Part shown: in pieces, positions 1 to 5,018 of the stretch
Layout of the letters: every line of letters begins with the position of its first letter
How positions within the stretch are numbered: position 1 is the stretch's first letter
Assembly: GCA_017394565.1 (NCBI GenBank)
Contig: JAFPXW010000205.1
Span: forward strand, 1 to 5,018
Direction of reading: 5' to 3'
Length of the DNA stretch: 5,018 nt
From: Oscillospiraceae bacterium
GTDB lineage: Bacteria > Bacillota > Clostridia > Oscillospirales > Ruminococcaceae
Notes under the pieces: model-generated
Told to the model about the DNA's origin: nothing
The model's database searches: none
Seen by the model: only the letters and a program-made list of their open reading frames with translations
Made by a program: the position numbers and the translations under genes

Positions 1-352
1 CGCTGATCGTTCCTGTTGTCAGGATAAACCGGATCACATTTCTGGTTCTGCGCACGGACTTGCTCCGGACGAACCACGCGGTATAAATGGCGATCAGGGC
101 GTTGACGCCCCCGAAATAAATCGCCGGATGGTTGAACCCGCTGCACACTGCATTGGTACAGATGGCGGTCATAATGCCCGGGAATAATCCGCCAAGCGCC
201 GCGATGCTGATCGTGCCGACCGTATCCAGATAGATCGGCAGTCCCGTCCGGTACGCGATATAGGCAAGCAGCACATTCACCGCGATCCCGATCATGACAG
301 AGACCGCACGCTGCTGGCTGCTGCGCCTGGATCTATGTATTGATTGTTTCAT
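1..352 (-). CDS. Integral membrane protein, N-terminal fragment (ECF S-component-like membrane domain)
   Basis: The reading frame starts at ATG 352-350 and stays open to the left edge, giving the first 117 residues. The start is supported by TGGAGG (minus strand, plus positions 361-366) 8 nt upstream. Visible are a short basic N-terminus (MKQSIHRSRRSSQQR), a first hydrophobic helix at about residues 17-36, the motif LPIYLDTVGTISIAALGGLFPG at about 39-60, and further hydrophobic stretches around 60-95, ending in a basic loop. The LPxxLDTxGT...ALGGxxPG pattern resembles membrane domains related to ECF transporter substrate-binding (S) components. Such domains also occur as N-terminal sensor modules of SpoIIE-type phosphatases, histidine kinases or GGDEF proteins in Clostridia. 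The C-terminus is missing, so a stand-alone S component and the membrane part of a signalling protein cannot be told apart. It is transcribed divergently from the lipoprotein gene. That it is a membrane protein is secure; the family is tentative. Confidence 0.75.
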   Translation of the reverse strand, partial: MKQSIHRSRRSSQQRAVSVMIGIAVNVLLAYIAYRTGLPIYLDTVGTISIAALGGLFPGIMTAICTNAVCSGFNHPAIYFGGVNALIAIYTAWFVRSKSVRRTRNVIRFILTTGTIS

Positions 353-632
353 CCAATTGTCCTCCAAGAGCATTTATGCGATTTCTCTAAAAATAAGAGT
401 AAGAATCATCTCGAAATTATACATATATATTATAACACGACTGCCACTGTGAATTATGACAGATAGAAAGATTTCAGATATACTTACTGTAAATTTTTTG
501 TGAACATTCGATGAAATTCACCAATTATTGGTACGGCGTAATATCTATTCTGATCTTTACCACCTGGCTAAGCTATCGCATTGTCCAAATATGACAAAAC
601 AGTTAATTTTTAGATAAATCATTTTAAGCACA
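353..632. other. AT-rich divergent intergenic region with small palindromes
   Basis: No credible gene is present between the divergent starts at 352 and 850. The left part is very AT-rich. On the minus strand it holds TATAAT matches at plus positions 429-434 and 416-421, either of which could be the -10 of the membrane-protein gene. No good -35 sits at the right spacing, so I do not call a promoter there. A perfect 6-1-6 palindrome, ACCAAT-T-ATTGGT, lies at 520-532. A looser inverted repeat, TTGTC...GACAA, lies at 581-597. Either could be an operator, but no recognised regulator motif was identified. Confidence 0.4.
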
Positions 633-661
633 TTGACAAATTGTTAAAAATGATGTATACT
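633..661 (+). promoter_or_regulatory. Sigma-A/sigma-70-type promoter of the lipoprotein gene
   Basis: A perfect -35 box TTGACA (633-638) is followed by a 17-nt spacer and a -10 box TATACT (656-661, five of six consensus bases), in an A/T-rich setting. Transcription should start near 667-669, giving a leader of about 180 nt before the lipoprotein start at 850. The -35 box is the left arm of an almost perfect inverted repeat, TTGACAA-A-TTGTTAA (633-647), which could be an operator overlapping the polymerase site. That last point is inference. Confidence 0.8.
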
Positions 662-695
662 ATAAATAATATTTCAGCAGTACCGGTTTTTACTT

Positions 696-804
696 ATACG
701 AATCTCTGACCGGTTCGATGAAAAGATTTGCCGATCGGCGTTTGACGACGCGCGGCGGACGGATCGCGGTAAAGGTTTTCATTGGTTCGGTTAGAGATTC
801 CTAT
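696..804 (+). promoter_or_regulatory. Long imperfect hairpin in the 5' leader of the lipoprotein mRNA
   Basis: Bases 696-733 pair with 767-804 in register, every pair summing to 1500, with no bulge. Of 38 positions, 34 pair in RNA: 29 Watson-Crick and 5 G-U (708/792, 713/787, 715/785, 717/783, 730/770). The four mismatches are 699/801, 714/786, 725/775 and 726/774. The stem can extend through 734-736/762-764 after a 2-nt bulge, with an apical GCGT/ACGC hairpin at 738-751. All five wobbles are G-U on the plus strand and would be A-C on the minus strand, which fits an RNA made from the promoter at 633-661. No U-tract follows, so it is not an ordinary terminator, and the ribosome binding site at 836-843 lies outside the stem. 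It matches no riboswitch class I recognise. Possible roles are mRNA processing or stability, a protein-binding leader, or a relic of a small palindromic element. Confidence 0.65.
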
Positions 805-835
805 TAAAATCGATCCAGACAGATATGCAATACGC

Positions 836-843
836 AAAGGAGG
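836..843 (+). promoter_or_regulatory. Ribosome binding site fixing the lipoprotein start
   Basis: AAAGGAGG ends 6 nt before ATG 850. It decides the start in favour of 850 over the out-of-frame ATG at 825, which lies upstream of this site. The 850 start also places a signal peptide and lipobox correctly at the N-terminus. Confidence 0.85.
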
Positions 844-849
844 AAGCAT

Positions 850-2472
850 ATGACAAAGAAACAGATTCTCTCGACAGTGCTGGCAAGCGTACTGCTCTGC
901 TCCGCAGCCGGATGTGCCAGGAAAGAACCCGAGCAGCAGCAGATCAAGGAATTCACCAGCCTGTGCTATGCCAACGGCGGAACACTCGCACCGGACAACG
1001 ACATCCAGCAGCTCATCGCCGAAAAGACCGGCTGTATCCTCCATGAGGAATGGACAGAGGATCAGGCAGACCGCGATAAGGTTTTCAGTGATCTGATCGT
1101 TTCCGGCAAATATCCGGACTTTATCGCACCTGACGGCCCCAACTGCCAGCGCCTGATCAAGGAACACGCCTTCATTCCGCTGGATAACTACTGGGATGAA
1201 TATCCGAATCTGAAGGCGCTGTATACCGATGCGCAGTGGGATACCCTGCGTGCAGAGGACGGCCATGTGTACTTCATTCCCCTGTTTTCTGCCGTCAATC
1301 AGCAGGTCACCGGCAATATTCACGACGGCGAGGCCTTCTGGATCCAGGTCAAGGTGCTGGAATGGGCAAATTATCCCGAGCTGAAAACGCTGGATGATTA
1401 CTTCGATCTGATCGAGGACTACATTGCTGCCAATCCGGTCGATGAGAACGGCGAGCCGTACATCGGATATGATATGCAGGTGACGAGCGTGCGTATGTTT
1501 TCCATCGACAATCCGCCGATGTTCCTTGACGGCCATCCGAATGACGGCTGCTGCTTCGTAGATTCGGACACGCTTGAGGCAAAGGACTACAATCTGCTGC
1601 CGACTGCCAAGAAGTGGTTCGAGAAGCTGAACGAGGAATACCACAAGGGCATCATTGATCCCGAGTGCTTCGTCATGGAGAATGCGGATTACTACACAAA
1701 GCTGGAAAGCGGCAGAGTGTTGGGCATGGTCGATCAGCACTGGAACTTCGGCGGCTCTGAAAACAAGCTCCCGGCAGAATGTACCTACATCCCCTTCGGC
1801 ATCACGATCGACGAAAGCGTAGAGGAGCACTACCGCGACCAGCCGGCCTTCAATGCTTCCACCGGCGTCGGTGTCAGTGTCAGCTGCAGCGATCCTGTCG
1901 GCGCTGTCGAATTCATGAGCAAGCTGCTGGAACCGGAGATCCTCAATCTCCGCTTCTGGGGTGTCGAGGGTGAGGATTACTACATCAATGACGAGGGCTA
2001 CTTTGACCAGACGGATGAGCAGTACGCCAACTGGCGTGACACCGACTATATCCTGAAGCATCGCTGCGAATACAGCTATATGCCGCACTACGGCGGTATG
2101 GCTCCCGACGGCAAAAACGCCTACACATCGACCAATCAGCCGAATATCTTCCATGACCATCTGGATCCTGCCATCCGCAAGTGCTTTGACGCATACGGCA
2201 AGCAGACCTACACGGAATTCCTGAATCCTCCGAAGGAGAATCCGGCGTGGTACCCGATGTGGTCGTTTGAGAGTGCGGCGACAGAGGCCACGGAATACGG
2301 TAAGGTCTCCAAGCAGCTCAGCGATATCAAGCACAAATATATGCCTCTGCTGGTCATGAGCAACGACTTTGAGGCGACGTGGGAAGAATACACCACCGAG
2401 TACAACAAGGCCAAGCCGCAGATCTACTTCGACGCACTGACGGAAGAAGTTCACAGACGATGCGGTGAATAA
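850..2472 (+). CDS. Extracellular solute-binding lipoprotein (ABC importer, LplA/LipO family)
   Basis: The product is a 540-residue lipid-anchored receptor expected to sit on the outer face of the membrane and deliver a ligand, most likely an oligosaccharide, to an ABC importer. Residues 1-22 form a type II signal peptide: MTKK, a hydrophobic core, and lipobox SAAGC with the lipidated cysteine at position 22. The -3 residue is Ala rather than the usual Leu. After a charged linker, family signatures can be read: IAEKTGC, SDLIVSGKYPDFIAPDG, IPLDNYWDEYPNLKAL and DGHVYFIPLF in the N-terminal lobe. Later come FNASTGVGVSVSCSDPVGAVEFM and RFWGVEGEDYYINDEGYF, equivalent to the family's 'dPea...yGieG.dy..d..G' region. 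The length is normal for the family. No permease or ATPase gene lies beside it here: the next genes are convergent and unrelated, so it appears to be an orphan receptor that borrows a distant transporter. A strong promoter and a structured leader precede it. The specific ligand cannot be read from the sequence. Confidence 0.9.
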   Translation: MTKKQILSTVLASVLLCSAAGCARKEPEQQQIKEFTSLCYANGGTLAPDNDIQQLIAEKTGCILHEEWTEDQADRDKVFSDLIVSGKYPDFIAPDGPNCQRLIKEHAFIPLDNYWDEYPNLKALYTDAQWDTLRAEDGHVYFIPLFSAVNQQVTGNIHDGEAFWIQVKVLEWANYPELKTLDDYFDLIEDYIAANPVDENGEPYIGYDMQVTSVRMFSIDNPPMFLDGHPNDGCCFVDSDTLEAKDYNLLPTAKKWFEKLNEEYHKGIIDPECFVMENADYYTKLESGRVLGMVDQHWNFGGSENKLPAECTYIPFGITIDESVEEHYRDQPAFNASTGVGVSVSCSDPVGAVEFMSKLLEPEILNLRFWGVEGEDYYINDEGYFDQTDEQYANWRDTDYILKHRCEYSYMPHYGGMAPDGKNAYTSTNQPNIFHDHLDPAIRKCFDAYGKQTYTEFLNPPKENPAWYPMWSFESAATEATEYGKVSKQLSDIKHKYMPLLVMSNDFEATWEEYTTEYNKAKPQIYFDALTEEVHRRCGE

Positions 2473-2507
2473 CGCTCCTCCAGGTCATCATTTTTCATAC
2501 AAAGACA

Positions 2508-2532
2508 GAGCCGGATCTATGAGATCCGGCTC
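2508..2532 (+). terminator. Terminator-like hairpin after the lipoprotein gene
   Basis: GAGCCGGATC (2508-2517) and GATCCGGCTC (2523-2532) form a perfect 10-bp stem with loop TATGA, extendable by one T-A pair. It begins 36 nt past the stop codon. An immediate U-tract is missing; the nearest T-run on the plus strand is 2552-2556, about 20 nt further. It may therefore be a weak terminator or mainly a 3'-end stabilising hairpin. Confidence 0.5.
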
Positions 2533-2562
2533 ACAAGCTGTCAAAAAAGTGTTTTTGCAGAA

Positions 2563-2674
2563 TCTGGGATGGCAGCCCCAATCGGGGTGCAGGGGGCAAA
2601 GCCCACGCAATATAGCCCCTCCCCCACTGGGGGAGGGGCTGGGGTGGGGCACTCCCCGGTGTGCCATCACCAGA
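2563..2674. repeat. GC-rich imperfect palindromic element, MITE- or REP-like
   Basis: About 110 bp of G/C-run-rich DNA unlike its surroundings folds on itself in nested, collinear segments. The outer ends, CTGGGATGGCA (2564-2574) and TGCCATCACCAG (2662-2673), pair fully apart from one bulged A at 2669; T2563-A2674 extends the stem. Next inward, CGGGGTGC (2583-2590) pairs with GCACTCCCCG (2649-2658) with a 2-nt bulge. CCCAC (2602-2606) pairs with GTGGG (2644-2648). At the centre is a perfect 12-bp stem around ACT (2614-2625/2629-2640). The sequence contains no gene. Apparent open frames across it give low-complexity peptides such as PPLGEGLGWG. The nested structure and odd composition suggest a dispersed palindromic repeat. 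Copy number cannot be judged from one window, and no target-site duplication is evident. Confidence 0.6.
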
Positions 2675-2696
2675 AAAGGGACGATACTGACAAATA

Positions 2697-2731
2697 AAAC
2701 CGGAGACACACGTTATGTGTATCTCCGGTTT
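2697..2731 (-). terminator. Intrinsic terminator of the permease-PPTase operon
   Basis: Bases 2697-2706 pair perfectly with 2722-2731 (AAACCGGAGA with TCTCCGGTTT). After one C/A mismatch the stem continues through 2708-2711/2717-2720, leaving a five-base apical loop. Read on the minus strand it starts 8 nt after the phosphopantetheinyl transferase stop codon, and its 3' arm runs into TTTTATTTG, a good U-tract. On the plus strand the arm is followed only by TTTCACTATG, so it chiefly ends leftward transcription but may also stop readthrough from the lipoprotein gene. Confidence 0.85.
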
Positions 2732-2739
2732 CACTATGA

Positions 2740-3363
2740 TTATAATGGGTACGGTCTGACCGCAGGGCGTTCCTCACGGCGCAGACAGACGGACAGGATG
2801 CTGCCGTCCCAGAGCTGCTGCCAGAGCCAATACTGCTCCCCGCCGATGCACAGCGGATGCAGCGTCTCCGCGGCGATGTCACCGACCGGCGGAGGCGTTT
2901 TCAAAAAGCCGCTGCCGATGCATTTGGCGACTGCCTCCTTGGCTGACCAGAGCCACAGCGCCTGCACACTGTCCGCACAGGCTGCGGCCTCCGATTCTGT
3001 CATAAAAAGCCGCCAGCTCTCAGGAGACAGCTGCATCTGCGTCTGGATATCCACCCCGATCGGCAGGTCACTCTGTGCGCACACCACCCAACGTCCCGAA
3101 TGGGAGAGATTGAACTGCCTGTCCGGGTATTCCCGGAAAAATGGTTTCCCGAACGTTCCGCGTCCAAGCGTCAGTGGTACCGCTGCATCAGGCTGTACCA
3201 GAGACGCCGCCATGCAGATGCCGACCGTATGCCGCAGGATGTCCTCCGGCCTCCGGTAGTGCAGCGGCGCTTCCTCGGTGAAGCAGGAGAGCCACTCGCT
3301 GAAGCGCTGCGGCAGCTGCCCGCCGAGCGGGGCGACGTCTGCAACCCAGACCATGCTTTGCAT
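2740..3363 (-). CDS. Sfp-type 4'-phosphopantetheinyl transferase
   Basis: This 207-residue enzyme should move the phosphopantetheine arm of coenzyme A onto a conserved serine of acyl or peptidyl carrier proteins in the cytoplasm. Family motifs appear in order: FGKPFF (71-76), FNLSHSG (84-90), PIGVDIQ (101-107), a Phe-Met-Thr-Glu segment (120-123) and WSAKEAVAKCIGSGF (139-153), whose KE-A-K core is the second signature. Predicted Mg/CoA residues are Asp105 and Glu143, with Lys147. The position equivalent to Sfp Glu109 is Gln107 (codon CAG), an uncommon change. The start is placed at ATG 3363-3361, which overlaps the TGA of the upstream permease gene as TGATG. A longer frame to 3549 would lie deep inside the permease gene and adds unrelated sequence. 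No clear Shine-Dalgarno precedes the start, consistent with translational coupling; ATG 3354 is an alternative. The length is typical of bacterial Sfp-type enzymes. The carrier-protein substrate is not in the window. Confidence 0.9.
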   Translation of the reverse strand: MQSMVWVADVAPLGGQLPQRFSEWLSCFTEEAPLHYRRPEDILRHTVGICMAASLVQPDAAVPLTLGRGTFGKPFFREYPDRQFNLSHSGRWVVCAQSDLPIGVDIQTQMQLSPESWRLFMTESEAAACADSVQALWLWSAKEAVAKCIGSGFLKTPPPVGDIAAETLHPLCIGGEQYWLWQQLWDGSILSVCLRREERPAVRPYPL

Positions 3364-5018
3364 CACTCGACGGATTTGAGTGCTTCGACCATATCGAGCC
3401 GCTTGATCTTGGATACGACTACATAATTGACCGCAAATGCGCAGATCAGCGTCGCTGCGATCACCGCTGCGAGGAAGTACCACGCAATGTGCGGATAGTA
3501 GTCGAAGCTCGTGGTCGATACTGTGCCGACATAGAGCCGCAGGAACCACATACCGAGCGGAATGCCGATCAGGATGCCAAGGGCACTCGTGATGACGGTA
3601 TCCTTCATGATGATGCTCTTGATCTCACCGTTCTCGAAGCCGAGCACGCGGAGGGTGGAGTATTCCCGCATACGCTCGGTGAAATTCAGGATGCCGAGGT
3701 TGAACAGGATGATGATACTCAGCACGATACCTGCCATGATGAGCAGAATCACGATCATCATAGCGCTGTCAAGCACCGTCTCGGCACTCTCGTACTGCTC
3801 CTCGAGCGAGGTGACCTCGCTGACGCTTTCCATGTCCCGGATCTCCTGCATATCGTCCTCATTGGTGAAAATGCAGTTCGGGTTGAACTCGTAGCCAAGC
3901 GAACGGTAGCACTCCTCCGAGAGCACGATGCCCTGCGGCGCCGGCATATAGATCAGATCGGAAATGACGAGCGTCCTGTATTCGCTGTCCCCTGCCTGAC
4001 GGATCTTGATGGTCTGTCCCTTGGTGATGCCGAGCTTTTCGGCCAGCTTGCTCGAGAGAAGGACGGTATCCTCATCGAGCACGAGCTGCTCCTCACGGCG
4101 CTGGATGCTGCTGAAGAACGAGACATAATACCCGTCTGCGATCGCGGTGATCGTGCTTGGGTAGACGGTCTCTGCGGTCTTGATCTGGATGATCCGCTCA
4201 CTTGCCAGCTGCACATCGCCGCCAAGCTCATCCTCGACATCGGCAAGTGCCTGTGCATCGGCATTGTCATTCAGCACGATCTTGTTCTGATAGTGGTACT
4301 GTACGCCGTAGAGGTAATGGTTGGCGTAGTTGAGCGAATCGTACAGCCCGACACTCGCCATCATCAGTACCAGACAGCCGGCAACGCCGATGACACCGAC
4401 GAGCGTGCGCATCTTATTACGCAGGATGTAGCGGATCGACCACTTCCACTCGAACGGAAGCGGCATTTCCGGACGCTGCGATTCCGACTCATTGACCACG
4501 ACCTGCTTGTTGCGCATGGCTTCTGCCGGCACGAGATGGATGCTCTCACGGCAAGCAAGGATGGTGATGAACGTACAGGTCAGGATGGTGATGAGGATGA
4601 TCGCGAGCGAGATGTAGGAATTGCTGCCCGACCACTCGGGGAGGGTGTAGAAGTCCTGCTGCACGGTGATGAGCAGCGGCGTGATGACACGCGGCCCGAG
4701 CACAAAACCGAGCGCTGCACCGACTGCACTGATGAAGAAACCGTAGAGCGCATAGTGCAGCATGATCTGGAAACCCGTAAAGCCAAGCGCCTTCAGGGTA
4801 CCGATCTGCGTGCGCTGCGTCTCCACAAGGCGCTTCATGGTCGTCTGCATCGACAGCAGCGAGAGCAGGATGAACAGTGCCGAGAACATGAATGACATAC
4901 TGCGCAGCTGCTGGATCTGGGAGGTGAACGCCTGCACACCGACATGGTTGCTGCGGTCGTAGGAAATGAGATACTTGTCCTCGAGAATGTCCGGCAGGTC
5001 GCGGATCAGGCTGTCCGC
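3363..5018 (-). CDS. FtsX/MacB-type ABC transporter permease, C-terminal part
   Basis: The frame is open to the right edge, so the 551 residues seen are the C-terminal part of a larger protein; the true start is outside. A GTG at 4937 is internal, since in-frame coding sequence precedes it. Two FtsX permease modules are visible. The first has helices at fragment residues about 41-60, 88-110 and 135-156, with the cytoplasmic loop QIGTLKALGF. A linker ending in WSIRYILRNKMR leads to a fourth helix (about 205-225), then an extracytoplasmic MacB-like domain of about 190 residues. The second module has helices at about 417-444, 474-498 and 512-535, with the matching loop EYSTLRVLGF. The protein ends in LDMVEALKSVE. 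Such permeases pair with a MacB/LolD-type ATPase and act in lipoprotein, peptide or envelope-stress export by a mechanotransmission mechanism. The ATPase gene is presumably upstream, beyond the window. The cargo is unknown. Confidence 0.9.
   Translation of the reverse strand, partial: ADSLIRDLPDILEDKYLISYDRSNHVGVQAFTSQIQQLRSMSFMFSALFILLSLLSMQTTMKRLVETQRTQIGTLKALGFTGFQIMLHYALYGFFISAVGAALGFVLGPRVITPLLITVQQDFYTLPEWSGSNSYISLAIILITILTCTFITILACRESIHLVPAEAMRNKQVVVNESESQRPEMPLPFEWKWSIRYILRNKMRTLVGVIGVAGCLVLMMASVGLYDSLNYANHYLYGVQYHYQNKIVLNDNADAQALADVEDELGGDVQLASERIIQIKTAETVYPSTITAIADGYYVSFFSSIQRREEQLVLDEDTVLLSSKLAEKLGITKGQTIKIRQAGDSEYRTLVISDLIYMPAPQGIVLSEECYRSLGYEFNPNCIFTNEDDMQEIRDMESVSEVTSLEEQYESAETVLDSAMMIVILLIMAGIVLSIIILFNLGILNFTERMREYSTLRVLGFENGEIKSIIMKDTVITSALGILIGIPLGMWFLRLYVGTVSTTSFDYYPHIAWYFLAAVIAATLICAFAVNYVVVSKIKRLDMVEALKSVE

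Noticed and set aside
416..434. TATAAT boxes as a minus-strand promoter for the membrane protein
   Set aside because: The -10 matches are good, but the only decent -35-like hexamer (TTCACA, plus 448-453) is 13 or 26 nt away, outside the usual 16-18 nt. AT-rich DNA gives such boxes by chance.
694..2454. 586-codon open frame on the minus strand opposite the lipoprotein gene
   Set aside because: It is antisense to a clearly real lipoprotein gene with a signal peptide and promoter, runs through the leader hairpin, and its translation shows no domain or family signature. It is explained by codon bias of the real gene.
2614..2640. Central 12-bp GC stem as a rho-independent terminator
   Set aside because: It is followed by a G-rich run on the plus strand and by GCGTGGGC on the minus strand, with no U-tract either way. 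It belongs to the larger palindromic element.
2465..3259. 264-codon plus-strand frame across the intergenic region and the PPTase gene
   Set aside because: It translates both terminator-like hairpins and the GC-rich palindrome into low-complexity sequence (PPLGEGLGWG), then runs antisense to PPTase motifs. It has no plausible start context.
3364..3549. 62-codon N-terminal extension of the PPTase frame
   Set aside because: It lies wholly inside the permease coding sequence and has no homology-like content. The TGATG junction at 3365-3361 gives a normal-length enzyme.
3489..4895. 468-codon open frame on the plus strand opposite the permease gene
   Set aside because: The translation is rich in Asp, His, Glu and Arg, with no motif or membrane logic, while the opposite strand encodes an obvious FtsX permease. 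It is a shadow frame.

Overview
The window looks like a chromosomal segment of a low-to-moderate GC Gram-positive anaerobe, probably a Ruminococcus-like member of the Clostridia. Three things suggest this: strong AGGAGG ribosome binding sites, a near-consensus sigma-A promoter in an AT-rich spacer, and a type II lipoprotein of the LplA/LipO solute-binding family typical of gut Firmicutes. The genus is an inference.

Layout. Bases 1-352 (minus) hold the N-terminal part of a membrane protein that runs off the left edge. A divergent spacer of about 500 bp follows (353-849). It carries a well-formed promoter (633-661) reading rightward and then a leader of about 180 nt containing a very long, bulge-free imperfect hairpin (696-804). 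The leader feeds a 540-residue extracellular solute-binding lipoprotein (850-2472, plus), which has no permease or ATPase gene beside it here. The convergent spacer 2473-2739 contains three separate secondary structures: a terminator-like hairpin after the lipoprotein gene, a GC-rich imperfect palindrome of about 110 bp that looks like a dispersed/MITE-like element, and an intrinsic terminator for the leftward operon.

The right half is a leftward operon of two genes. The upstream one (3363-5018, 5' end outside the window) encodes the C-terminal part of a large FtsX/MacB-type ABC transporter permease with two FtsX modules. Its stop overlaps the start of an Sfp-type 4'-phosphopantetheinyl transferase (2740-3363) in a TGATG arrangement, so the two are probably translationally coupled.

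No complete new multi-gene system is visible. The items most worth a second look are the strand-biased leader hairpin, the palindromic intergenic element, and the Glu-to-Gln change at a metal-ligand position in the phosphopantetheinyl transferase.
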